Source: Psychrobacillus soli (GTDB lineage Bacteria; Bacillota; Bacilli; Bacillales_A; Planococcaceae). From it: a stretch of DNA of 64,000 bases. The stretch's first letter is position 1; every line of letters begins with the position of its first letter. Below are positions 57,019 through 64,000 of this stretch, piece by piece. The DNA lies in assembly GCF_006861775.1 (NCBI RefSeq), contig NZ_VDGG01000007.1, positions 1 to 64,000 of the forward strand. The letters are read 5' to 3'. The translations under genes were made by a program, and so were the position numbers. The notes beneath the pieces are model-generated. The model searched no databases and was not told the origin of the DNA. It saw nothing but the letters and a program-made list of their open reading frames with translations.

Positions 57019-57906
57019 TTATACACGCAAAAACTTTCTTACTGACATGAAACTTCCCCAGACACCTATCAGTACGCCCATCAATAAAATCAACGCATTC
57101 ACTTGATAGATGAATGGTGAAAAGTCGAGCAGTTCAAATAAGTTTCCTTGTGCAAGTTTCGGTGCTACTACTTTATGAATATTGTAGTAGAGTGTTGTTA
57201 CGAGCGTGATTGGAATAATTGCACCTAGAATTCCTAGCCACATTCCTTCTAGTATGAAAGGAATACGTATAAACCAATTTGTCGCTCCAACAAGTTTCAT
57301 AATTTCAATATCTCTTCGTCTTGCAACAATCGTAATGCGAATCGTATTAGATATTAAGAACATCGCTGTAAATAATAGCGCTAGTATGAGTACTAACCCT
57401 ACATTTCTACTAGTGTTCAAGAAAGAAAATAGTCTTTCAATTTTTCCTTCTCCATATTTCACTTCGAATGTGTTATCTAAACGATCGATTTTCTTAGCTA
57501 CCTGTTCTGTTTCTTGCGGATTTGCTGCTTTTGCATAAAATACATTATGTAAAGGGTTTTGTTGCTCAAATAAACGCAAATCTTCCCCGAAATCCATTAC
57601 TAATTTATTTAATTCATCTTCTTTTGGCGAATACTGTACTTCTGCTACACCTGGTGTATTTTTAATTTCTTCTTCTAATGCAGTAATAGAAGCTTCATCC
57701 GCTGTCAATTCGACAATTACTTTAATTTCTACATCTCTTTCCAAATCATCTGCAATTTTGTTTAAATTCATCATAATCATGACGAATACGCCGACTAATA
57801 GTAGCGTAACAGTTACTGCACTAACCGAAGCAAAGGTCATCCATCCATTTCGACTGATACTTTTTAAGCTATCTCTGAAGTGTCTATTTGCTGTTCTAGT
57901 TTTCAT
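57019..57906 (-). CDS. ftsX: cell division protein FtsX
   Basis: This 295-residue transmembrane partner of FtsE has an N-terminal helix (about 22-45), an extracellular loop (about 47-165), then three helices. The loop contacts coiled-coil hydrolases in related species. Motifs include ISRNGWMTFASVSAVTVTLL and RDIEIMKLVGATNWFIRIPFILEGM. The start overlaps ftsE by 11 bases. Confidence 0.94.
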   Translation of the reverse strand: MKTRTANRHFRDSLKSISRNGWMTFASVSAVTVTLLLVGVFVMIMMNLNKIADDLERDVEIKVIVELTADEASITALEEEIKNTPGVAEVQYSPKEDELNKLVMDFGEDLRLFEQQNPLHNVFYAKAANPQETEQVAKKIDRLDNTFEVKYGEGKIERLFSFLNTSRNVGLVLILALLFTAMFLISNTIRITIVARRRDIEIMKLVGATNWFIRIPFILEGMWLGILGAIIPITLVTTLYYNIHKVVAPKLAQGNLFELLDFSPFIYQVNALILLMGVLIGVWGSFMSVRKFLRV

Positions 57907-58582
57907 AACCGTATTCTCCTTTGTCTTCGTCTCGAGTGATTAATCCACCCTCAACAACGATCACACGGTGTCTAATGGTATTAACAATTTCTCTATTATG
58001 TGTTGCCATTATAATTGTAGTTCCTCGAGCATTAATTTCTTCGAATATATTCATAATCTCCCAAGATGTGTCTGGATCAAGATTTCCAGTTGGCTCATCT
58101 GCAATGACAAGCTTTGGTGTATTGACAATTGACCGAGCAATAGACACACGTTGTTGTTCTCCACCTGAAAGCTCCGTAGGAAACATTCTTGCTTTATGTT
58201 TTAGACCTACTAATTCTAATACTTCCATTACTCTATTTCGTATCACTTTAGGCGTTTCTTCAATTACTTCTAATGCAAATGCGACATTTTCATACACATT
58301 TAGACGTGGCAGTAATTTAAAGTCTTGAAAGACTACACCTATTTGTCTTCTTAAATAAGGAACTTTACTGTTCTTTAATGTCGATAAGTTAGTACCGTTG
58401 ATGAATATATCACCCGATGTTGGTCGTTCTTCTCGATACATCATTTTGATGAATGTCGATTTACCTGCACCACTTGGCCCGACTACGTATACGAATTCAC
58501 CTTGCTTAATTTCTACATCAATTCCATTTGCAGCAACGATACCGTTTGGATACTTTTTGTAGACATTTTTCATTTCAATCAT
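57896..58582 (-). CDS. ftsE: cell division ATP-binding protein FtsE
   Basis: This 228-residue ABC ATPase of the FtsEX complex transmits the cytoplasmic signal to peptidoglycan hydrolases outside. Walker A is GPSGAGKST, the signature LSGGEQQR and Walker B LVIADEPTGNLD. GGTGG precedes the ATG. It leads the ftsE-ftsX-M23 run. Confidence 0.95.
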   Translation of the reverse strand: MIEMKNVYKKYPNGIVAANGIDVEIKQGEFVYVVGPSGAGKSTFIKMMYREERPTSGDIFINGTNLSTLKNSKVPYLRRQIGVVFQDFKLLPRLNVYENVAFALEVIEETPKVIRNRVMEVLELVGLKHKARMFPTELSGGEQQRVSIARSIVNTPKLVIADEPTGNLDPDTSWEIMNIFEEINARGTTIIMATHNREIVNTIRHRVIVVEGGLITRDEDKGEYGYEN

Positions 58583-58623
58583 TTATAAACCACCTAATTA
58601 GTTTCGTTTAATTAAAAATGCGA

Positions 58624-58636
58624 CATGCCTATTATA
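58624..58636 (-). promoter_or_regulatory. extended -10 promoter element of ftsEX
   Basis: The minus strand reads TGTTATAAT, a TGN-extended -10 box, about 50 bases before ftsE. No good -35 box is visible. Confidence 0.5.
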
Positions 58637-58992
58637 ACATTAGACGCTTCTTTGTTTGTTACAATTAGATTTCATTTTATAGGTAATATTAGGGGAAAAT
58701 TCGATGGTTCGATTAATTTTTCACGAAAAATAAGAAAAAATACCTTCATACAAATGACCTACCTCTCTTCTTTTCTACATTGTTCGGTCGAAACCCTTCT
58801 TTTCTTTTAAAATTTTCTACTTTTCATTAAAAAATTGTAGAAAATCTATTAATCGATTTTTTTGGCGAAAGATATTGTTTTTTTACTTTTTTCGGAAGAA
58901 TATGCGGAAATTATTGGAAGCATAACAACTATTTTAAAAAGAAAACACTCGCTAAAAACCAACTATTATGCAGTTAATCCAGAAAATAGCTT
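58637..58992. other. non-coding stretch upstream of ftsEX
   Basis: This AT-rich stretch has no credible ORF and no clear hairpin. It separates the ftsEX promoter from repeat debris further right. Confidence 0.4.
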
Positions 58993-59083
58993 AGGGCAAC
59001 AGAATGGTCATTGAAAGCAATCAATTCTATGCGCAAAGCAACCAAATTACCGATGAAAGCAACCTATTCTTAAAATAACAAGT
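58993..59083. repeat. inverted solo copy of the TGGTTGCTTTC repeat
   Basis: The sequence carries GAAAGCAATC, AAAGCAACC and GAAAGCAACC at about 21-nt spacing, then TTAAAATAACAAG. In reverse complement it matches units and spacer of the 33768-34519 array. Confidence 0.7.
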
Positions 59084-59099
59084 TTACTTGGATTGAGAC

Positions 59100-59190
59100 G
59101 ACGACAACTAGGGGGAAGGAGGAGACTCTAGCCAGAATAGCCGATGTTTTTTGCACCAAAAAGCGAAGCAGCGGAAATCATAGCGGTGAT
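59100..59190. repeat. decayed REP-like palindrome trace
   Basis: GCGGAAATCATAGCGGTGA resembles the right flank of the element at 144-267 (GCGAAAATCATAGCGGTCA), but the left arm is no longer recognisable. Confidence 0.35.
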
Positions 59191-59216
59191 CTAACAAAGC
59201 TTTATATTGCGTTTAA

Positions 59217-59250
59217 TAAAAAAACAGTTGCCCGGTTTGAGCAACTGATT
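59217..59250 (-). terminator. terminator of cccB
   Basis: CAGTTGC and GCAACTG pair with a 9-nt loop; a T run follows on the minus strand. Confidence 0.88.
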
Positions 59251-59261
59251 TTTCTTACTTA

Positions 59262-59609
59262 TTATTTTTTAGCAGCTAACCATGCAGCTACTTCTTGAGC
59301 TTCCTCGCCAGTTACAAGTCCACCTGGCATAGCCCCTCTACCATTTTCAATAACATTTAAAATTTCATCTTCAGATAAACGAGATCCAACGTCATTAAGA
59401 GCTGGGAAGCTACCTTGTCCTTCTAAATTTCCACCGTGACAGCTAATACATTTTGCACTAACGATTTTCTCTGCATCCACTGAAGTTGTTTCAGTAGTTG
59501 TCCCTTTGTCAGTTGTTGTGTCCGTTTCAGTTGCTTTGTCATTGCCACCGCCACAAGCAGCTAACATTAATCCAGCTCCAAATATTACAGCTAATAGTTT
59601 TTTGTTCAT
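59262..59609 (-). CDS. cccB: cytochrome c-551 lipoprotein CccB
   Basis: This 115-residue membrane-attached c-type cytochrome shuttles electrons to terminal oxidases. ATG 59609 follows GGGAGGT; the open frame runs further into yvjA but has no support. A lipobox LMLAAC with Gly-rich start, a Thr/Asp/Glu linker, the haem motif CISCH and the distal methionine in GAMPGG identify it. Length matches B. subtilis CccB. It is co-directional with yvjA, 52 bases downstream. Confidence 0.93.
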   Translation of the reverse strand: MNKKLLAVIFGAGLMLAACGGGNDKATETDTTTDKGTTTETTSVDAEKIVSAKCISCHGGNLEGQGSFPALNDVGSRLSEDEILNVIENGRGAMPGGLVTGEEAQEVAAWLAAKK

Positions 59610-59661
59610 TACTATTACCTCCCTCAACGTAATTTGAACTACATTCATTATTATACCAAAG

Positions 59662-60531
59662 TTAATACCTTTTAAAACCTTCGCCAAGCACTTCATACGC
59701 ATCAGAAACAATGACAAAAGCTGATGGATCAATCGTCTTAATGATATGTTTCAGTTTTGTGAACTCTGTCTGATAGGCCACCACCATTAAAATAGGTCTT
59801 TCTTTATTCGTATATCCACCAAAAGCAGGTAGTTTTGTCACCCCGCGATCTATCTCTTTATAGATAGCATCTCTTATTTCATCCTGTTTATTCGTAATAA
59901 TATAAATCATTTTCGATTGGCTAAAACCTAATTGTACAATGTCGATTGTTTTCGTCGTCACAAATAAAGCTATTAATGCATAAAGTGCTTTTTCAATATC
60001 AAAAACGAACGCAGCACTAATAACAATTAAACCATCAATCATTAACACACTTGTACCGAGTGAAAAGCCTGTATATTTCGTAATAATTTGGGCCGCCAAA
60101 TCCGTTCCTCCAGTAGAAGCACCACCACGAAATACTATTCCTAAGCCAAGTCCAACTGCGATACCTCCAAACAATGCTCCTAATAATGGATTACTTGTCC
60201 AAGGTTCCCAACTAGCAGTTATTAAAACGACTGCTGGCAAAGTCAATGTTCCAACAAATGACTTAATACCGAATTTTGCACCTAAAAAGATTAAACCCGC
60301 GATAAATAGGGGAATATTAAAAGCGTATTGCACAATTCCCGGTTCCCAACCAAAAACGCCTTTTAAAATAGTACTGATTCCGCTCACGCCACCAGAAGCA
60401 ATTTGGTTTGGCAATAAAAAAACATTAAAACCAATAGCAATAATAGCAGCACCAATAATTACGTACAAATAATCTTTCATATGCTCCACAATTGGAGGTA
60501 GTTCTTTATGTAGTCTGTGATTAGTTTCCAT
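59662..60531 (-). CDS. yvjA: YitT-family membrane protein YvjA
   Basis: This 289-residue protein of the YitT/DUF161 family has five or six membrane helices in the first 200 residues and a soluble DUF2179 domain (about 220-285). [15 protein letters not shown] and [17 protein letters not shown] are family hallmarks. Function is unknown; relatives are proposed transporters. It lies between prfB and cccB as in B. subtilis. Confidence 0.9.
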   Translation of the reverse strand: METNHRLHKELPPIVEHMKDYLYVIIGAAIIAIGFNVFLLPNQIASGGVSGISTILKGVFGWEPGIVQYAFNIPLFIAGLIFLGAKFGIKSFVGTLTLPAVVLITASWEPWTSNPLLGALFGGIAVGLGLGIVFRGGASTGGTDLAAQIITKYTGFSLGTSVLMIDGLIVISAAFVFDIEKALYALIALFVTTKTIDIVQLGFSQSKMIYIITNKQDEIRDAIYKEIDRGVTKLPAFGGYTNKERPILMVVAYQTEFTKLKHIIKTIDPSAFVIVSDAYEVLGEGFKRY

Positions 60532-60623
60532 CGAATATCCTCTCTCGTCGTCATTGATTGCACTAGTATAACAACAGAAAGAAAATTTGTGAACTTCAAC
60601 ACAGCACCGTTTTAACCAACTAA

Positions 60624-60676
60624 AGTATTACAGATATGTTACTGGTGCCTGGCACCAGTAACATATCTGTAATACT
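60624..60676. repeat. perfect 53-nt palindrome
   Basis: A 26-bp stem with a single central T (60650) contains GGTGCC/GGCACC at the tip and AGTATTACAGATATG at the base. No mismatch was found. A cruciform with such a tight loop is typical of REP/RAYT-type palindromes rather than of a terminator. Confidence 0.75.
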
Positions 60677-60795
60677 CCGAAAAACTTCACAAAAAAAGTT
60701 CCAAGTTAAGTCTAAGCATTTTAATATTCTATACCTATAAGCTCTTTTTATTAAATTCTCGTATACTAGTGGACAATCAAAAATTCTTCAAAAAG

Positions 60796-60870
60796 CATTA
60801 TGGTAAATATAATGCTTAATTTAAATAAGTTAAGAGGCTCATAGAGGAACATTTCAATGAGTTTTTTTAT
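60796..60870 (+). other. two hairpins in the yvjA upstream gap
   Basis: AAGCATTAT/ATAATGCTT (about 60796-60818) is followed by CTCAT/ATGAG with a T run (about 60838-60870). The second could end a rightward transcript, but no gene feeds it. Confidence 0.35.
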
Positions 60871-60983
60871 TGTTTATAAAATTTTAACATACTGATAATA
60901 TTTTCCCCATCAAGACTCCAGTCCATTCATGAAATAAAACAAATAACTTTTGCCTATTTCTCCTTTAGTAGAGGTACTTAATA

Positions 60984-61361
60984 TTAATCTTCTTTGTTCC
61001 AGATCGTTTTATTTTGGCTGCTTTTACCTACAAAAATGATTTTATTAATATTTGAGAAATCATCATTAATCACAATATTTTCAGTTACAAATGATTCCAA
61101 TCTAAAAACTATTTTTGCCCTAGGTTTTACATATACTGTTTTATATTTTACATAATAGTCATATCCGCTGACCATTCTTTCGCTGTATGGATTAAAAGCA
61201 CTTATAACAATAGCATCTTCTGAAACTACTACATTACTTACTCTGAGCCAGTCTACATGTTGTCTCGTTCCATGAATAAAGAATACATAAATTCCCAATG
61301 TGAATGCAATTACAATAGCACCTATTATTGCTATTTTTAATTTCGACTTTTTTATGTTCAT
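60984..61361 (-). CDS. hypothetical membrane-anchored protein
   Basis: This 125-residue protein has one N-terminal helix (about 8-29, after basic KKSKLK) and an extracytoplasmic domain of about 95 residues rich in beta-prone segments. GGAGG lies five bases before the ATG, which supports it as a real gene. It resembles no family I know. It sits between yvjA and prfB, where B. subtilis has no gene, and is bounded by the prfB terminator, so it is probably a lineage-specific insertion. Confidence 0.6.
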   Translation of the reverse strand: MNIKKSKLKIAIIGAIVIAFTLGIYVFFIHGTRQHVDWLRVSNVVVSEDAIVISAFNPYSERMVSGYDYYVKYKTVYVKPRAKIVFRLESFVTENIVINDDFSNINKIIFVGKSSQNKTIWNKED

Positions 61362-61518
61362 ACCATCCTCCTTCTACACCTCTTTTATTTTCTTACTATA
61401 TGTTTCTAGAGTCTGAACCGTCATTCCTGCTAACTTTCAAGTTTTTCTATTCTATACGCTACAGCTGTTCCCTTTTCATTAATGCTTGAATCCCATCACA
61501 GTCCTATTTTTAGTCAAT

Positions 61519-61556
61519 AAAAACCCCTAATGTTAGTTTAAACATTAGGGGTTTTT
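61519..61556. terminator. bidirectional terminator after prfB
   Basis: AAAAACCCCTAATGTT and AACATTAGGGGTTTTT form a strong stem with A and T tracts on both sides. Confidence 0.92.
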
Positions 61557-61562
61557 GGCCTA

Positions 61563-62667
61563 TTAATTTATACGTGAACGTAAGAATGCATGGATGAATG
61601 GATCTAATTCGCCATCAACGACTGCATGCACATTTCCGCTTTCTTCATTCGTACGGTGATCTTTTACCATTGAGTATGGGTGGAACACATAAGAACGGAT
61701 TTGACTTCCCCATCCAATTTCTTTTTGCTCACCGCGGATTGCTGCAAGTTGTGCTTCTTGCTCCTCGATTTTCAATTGATACAATTTCGATTTCAATAAT
61801 TTCATCGCATGCTCACGGTTTTTAATCTGTGAACGTTCGGTCTGGCAAGTAACAATCGTATTCGTCGGTACATGCGTAATACGAACTGCTGAATCGGTCG
61901 TATTAATATGCTGACCACCGGCACCTGTTGCACGGTATGTGTCTATTTTTAAATCTTCCGTACGAATTTCAATCTCAATCTCATCAGTGAATTCCGGCAT
62001 GACATCGCAAGAAACGAAAGATGTATGACGGCGACCTGATGAATCGAAAGGTGATATACGCACAAGACGATGGACACCTTTTTCTGCTTTCAAATAACCG
62101 TACGCATTATGCCCTTTTATAAGCAAAGTGACCGATTTAATACCCGCTTCATCGCCAGGTAAATAATCGAGCGTTTCCACTTTAAACCCGCGTTTATCGG
62201 CCCAACGCTGATACATACGAAGTAAAATAGAACCCCAATCTTGAGACTCTGTACCACCAGCACCAGGGTGCAATTCTAAAATGGCATTATGTTTGTCGTA
62301 TTCTTCGCTTAATAATAATTGTAATTCGAAGTCACTAAGTGCTGAAGTGAACTCTTTTAGCTCCGTGCCAAGTTCTTCTTGTAATTCCTCATCTGGCTCT
62401 TCTTTAATAAGTTCAAGCGTCATTTCTAAGTTTTCTTGCGTAGATACTAAATCATTGTATTGTTCTACAATAGCTTTCAATGCATTTAGTTCATTAATTA
62501 TTTTTTGAGCAGCTTGTGCATCGTCCCAAAAGTCAGGAAATGTCATTAACTCTTCTAATTCTTGTATACGAACCTCTTTGTTTTCTAAGTCAAAGAGACC
62601 CCCTAAAGTCTTCTAGTTTCCCTGCTGTTCTATCCAATTCATTGCGTACTACTGCTACTTCTACCAT
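61563..62667 (-). CDS. prfB: peptide chain release factor 2 (programmed +1 frameshift)
   Basis: RF2 terminates translation at UGA and UAA. The gene starts at ATG 62667 (GGAGG ten bases upstream), reads 25 codons to an in-frame TGA at 62592-62590, and continues after a +1 shift for 342 codons, giving 367 residues. The GGQ motif is in [17 protein letters not shown], and the stop-recognition motif SPF is in [13 protein letters not shown]. It follows secA by 29 bases, the classic secA-prfB operon. Confidence 0.96.
62589..62604 (-). promoter_or_regulatory. prfB programmed frameshift site
   Basis: The minus strand reads AGGGGGTCTCTTTGAC: an internal Shine-Dalgarno-like AGGGGG, the slippery CTT, then TGA C. 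When RF2 is scarce, ribosomes shift +1 from CTT to TTT and continue, giving autoregulation. Confidence 0.95.
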
Positions 62668-62696
62668 ATTATTTATTCCTCCGACTTTCTAGATTA

Positions 62697-64000
62697 TCAC
62701 ACTGCTCCGTGACAATTTTTAAATTTCTTTCCGCTTCCGCATGGGCATAAGTCATTTCGACCTATTATTGCATCTTTACGGACTGGTTTTTTCTTAACAG
62801 CTGATCCTTCTTCTTTTGGATTTACCGCTTGCCCTTTTGCTACTTCTTCCCGTTCTAGGTTGTTTCGGATTTCTGCTTTCATTGCATATTTTGCAACGTC
62901 TTCTTGGATAGAATCCACCATTGCTTCGAACATAGCAAACCCTTCACTTTGATATTCGCGAAGTGGATCTGTTTGTCCGTATGCGCGTAGATGGATACCT
63001 TGACGAAGCTGATCCATTGCATCGATATGATCAATCCATTTAGAGTCAATCGAACGAAGTAATACAACTTTTTCGAATTCACGCATACGCTCTGGAGTCA
63101 TTTCTTCCTCTTTTGCATCATAGAAACGAATTACTTCTTCTTTTAATTTTTCAATTATTTCTTCTGGAGATAAGTTTTCTATGTCTTTTAGTGTAATAAT
63201 ACCTTCTGGCAATAAATTCGCTTGTACGTAGTCAACTATTCCTTTTAAACTCCACTCAGCTTTATTGTCTGAAGCAGTATTAGAACCTACTAAACGATCG
63301 ATTGCACCAAAAATCATCGATTCCACAAGTGCACGCATATTTTCTGTTTCTAACACTTCATTACGCTCTTTATAAATAATTTCACGTTGCTGACGCAAAA
63401 CATCGTCATATTGCAATAAACGTTTACGTGAGTCGAAGTTATTACCTTCTACACGTTTTTGCGCTGATTCTACTGCACGGGAAACCATTTTCGATTGAAT
63501 TGGTTGCGAATCATCCATGCCAAGTTTAGCCATCATATTACGCATATTGTCTGAACCGAAACGACGCATTAACTCATCTTCCATCGAAAGGTAGAACTGT
63601 GTCACCCCTGGATCTCCTTGACGACCAGCACGTCCACGTAGCTGATTATCAATTCGGCGTGACTCATGTCGCTCCGTACCAATTACTGCTAAACCGCCAG
63701 CATCTAGAACACCGTCTCCAAGTTTAATATCAGTACCACGACCAGCCATGTTTGTAGCAATTGTGACGGAACCTAAATGTCCTGCAGTTGCAATGATTTC
63801 CGCTTCATGCTCATGATTTTTCGCATTTAATACATTATGCTTAATCCCATGTTTTGTTAACAATTTGGAAATAATTTCAGACGTTTCAATTGCAACTGTA
63901 CCGATTAAAACAGGTTGGCCGTTTTTGTTTCGTTCTGCAATATCTGCAGCAGCTGCTTCAAATTTCCCTGACATCGAAGCATAGATTAAATCTGCACGGT
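62697..64000 (-). CDS. secA: preprotein translocase ATPase SecA (3' part, truncated by window edge)
   Basis: SecA drives preproteins through SecYEG. Only the C-terminal 434 or so residues are in the window; the frame stays open to base 64000 (DLIYASM precedes the first internal Met). Visible are the helicase C-terminal core [13 protein letters not shown] and [10 protein letters not shown], the scaffold and wing domains, and the zinc-binding C-terminus [14 protein letters not shown]. It precedes prfB in the same orientation. Confidence 0.95.
   Translation of the reverse strand, partial: RADLIYASMSGKFEAAAADIAERNKNGQPVLIGTVAIETSEIISKLLTKHGIKHNVLNAKNHEHEAEIIATAGHLGSVTIATNMAGRGTDIKLGDGVLDAGGLAVIGTERHESRRIDNQLRGRAGRQGDPGVTQFYLSMEDELMRRFGSDNMRNMMAKLGMDDSQPIQSKMVSRAVESAQKRVEGNNFDSRKRLLQYDDVLRQQREIIYKERNEVLETENMRALVESMIFGAIDRLVGSNTASDNKAEWSLKGIVDYVQANLLPEGIITLKDIENLSPEEIIEKLKEEVIRFYDAKEEEMTPERMREFEKVVLLRSIDSKWIDHIDAMDQLRQGIHLRAYGQTDPLREYQSEGFAMFEAMVDSIQEDVAKYAMKAEIRNNLEREEVAKGQAVNPKEEGSAVKKKPVRKDAIIGRNDLCPCGSGKKFKNCHGAV

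Noticed and set aside
59610-59732. N-terminal extension of CccB
   Set aside because: It overlaps the yvjA coding end, and the lipoprotein signal begins at the downstream ATG with GGGAGGT.
61563-62667. prfB as a frameshifted pseudogene
   Set aside because: The in-frame TGA is the conserved programmed frameshift site, with AGGGGG and CTT TGA C; all functional motifs are intact.

Overview
The window is a low-GC Gram-positive chromosome segment. It holds core Bacillales genes in an order close to Bacillus subtilis (fabHA-fabF-app-trpS-opp-spx-mecA-coiA-pepF-yjbHIJKLM-nadK-yjbO, and secA-prfB-yvjA-cccB-ftsEX-ctpB-minJ-csbA). Frequent TTG/GTG starts with strong Shine-Dalgarno sequences, a T-box leader, a programmed prfB frameshift, and CtsR and FapR operators all fit. 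ClpB, the intergenic repeat families and the merged gene blocks suggest the Planococcaceae/Caryophanaceae side (Psychrobacillus- or Lysinibacillus-like) rather than B. subtilis itself; that placement is inference. No rRNA, tRNA, transposase, prophage, CRISPR or defence genes were seen.

Layout. 1-11.5 kb: redox, stringent-response and proteolysis cluster (pseudouridine synthase, NAD kinase, small alarmone synthetase RelQ, YjbL, CYTH phosphatase, lytic transglycosylase, truncated haemoglobin, Spx adaptor SpxH, PepF, CoiA, MecA, Spx). 11.8-13 kb: secreted DUF4015 protein. 13.4-27.2 kb: two oligopeptide ABC importers (Opp, App) around a T-box-controlled trpS. 28-30.3 kb: fatty-acid initiation and elongation (fabHA, fabF) under a FapR site. 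30.4-33.7 kb: DUF2929 protein, a CtsR-controlled ClpB without its N-domain, and an Fnr regulator with an iron-sulfur cysteine signature. 33.8-34.5 kb: degenerate tandem repeat. 34.6-41.9 kb: yit/yis block (FeS assembly factor, hydrolase, HAD phosphatase, DegV protein, a GH13-like protein lacking catalytic residues, YisL, YisK, DUF418). 41.9-51.5 kb: AddAB recombination nuclease, signal peptidase I, TVP38 protein, AzlCD. 51.5-51.9 kb: second 21-nt tandem array. 52-64 kb: csbA, minJ, ctpB, thioredoxin-like protein, M23 hydrolase, ftsX, ftsE, cccB, yvjA, an orphan gene, prfB and the 3' part of secA.

The genes make several working groups: regulated proteolysis (Spx, SpxH, MecA, ClpB/CtsR), peptide uptake (Opp, App, PepF), envelope and division (FtsEX with M23 hydrolase, MinJ, CtpB, SecA, signal peptidase), and anaerobic or redox sensing (Fnr, haemoglobin, cytochrome c, SpxH).

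The non-coding DNA is the least expected part. A composite two-armed repeat of about 460-600 bp occurs twice in opposite orientation. Each of its four arms has a hairpin with a conserved 8-nt loop but different, mostly compensated stems; three arms also carry a long, locus-specific, near-perfect hairpin. Two unrelated families of about 21-nt tandem repeats stay open in several reading frames. REP-like palindromes are also present. Several genes end inside their own terminator hairpins.
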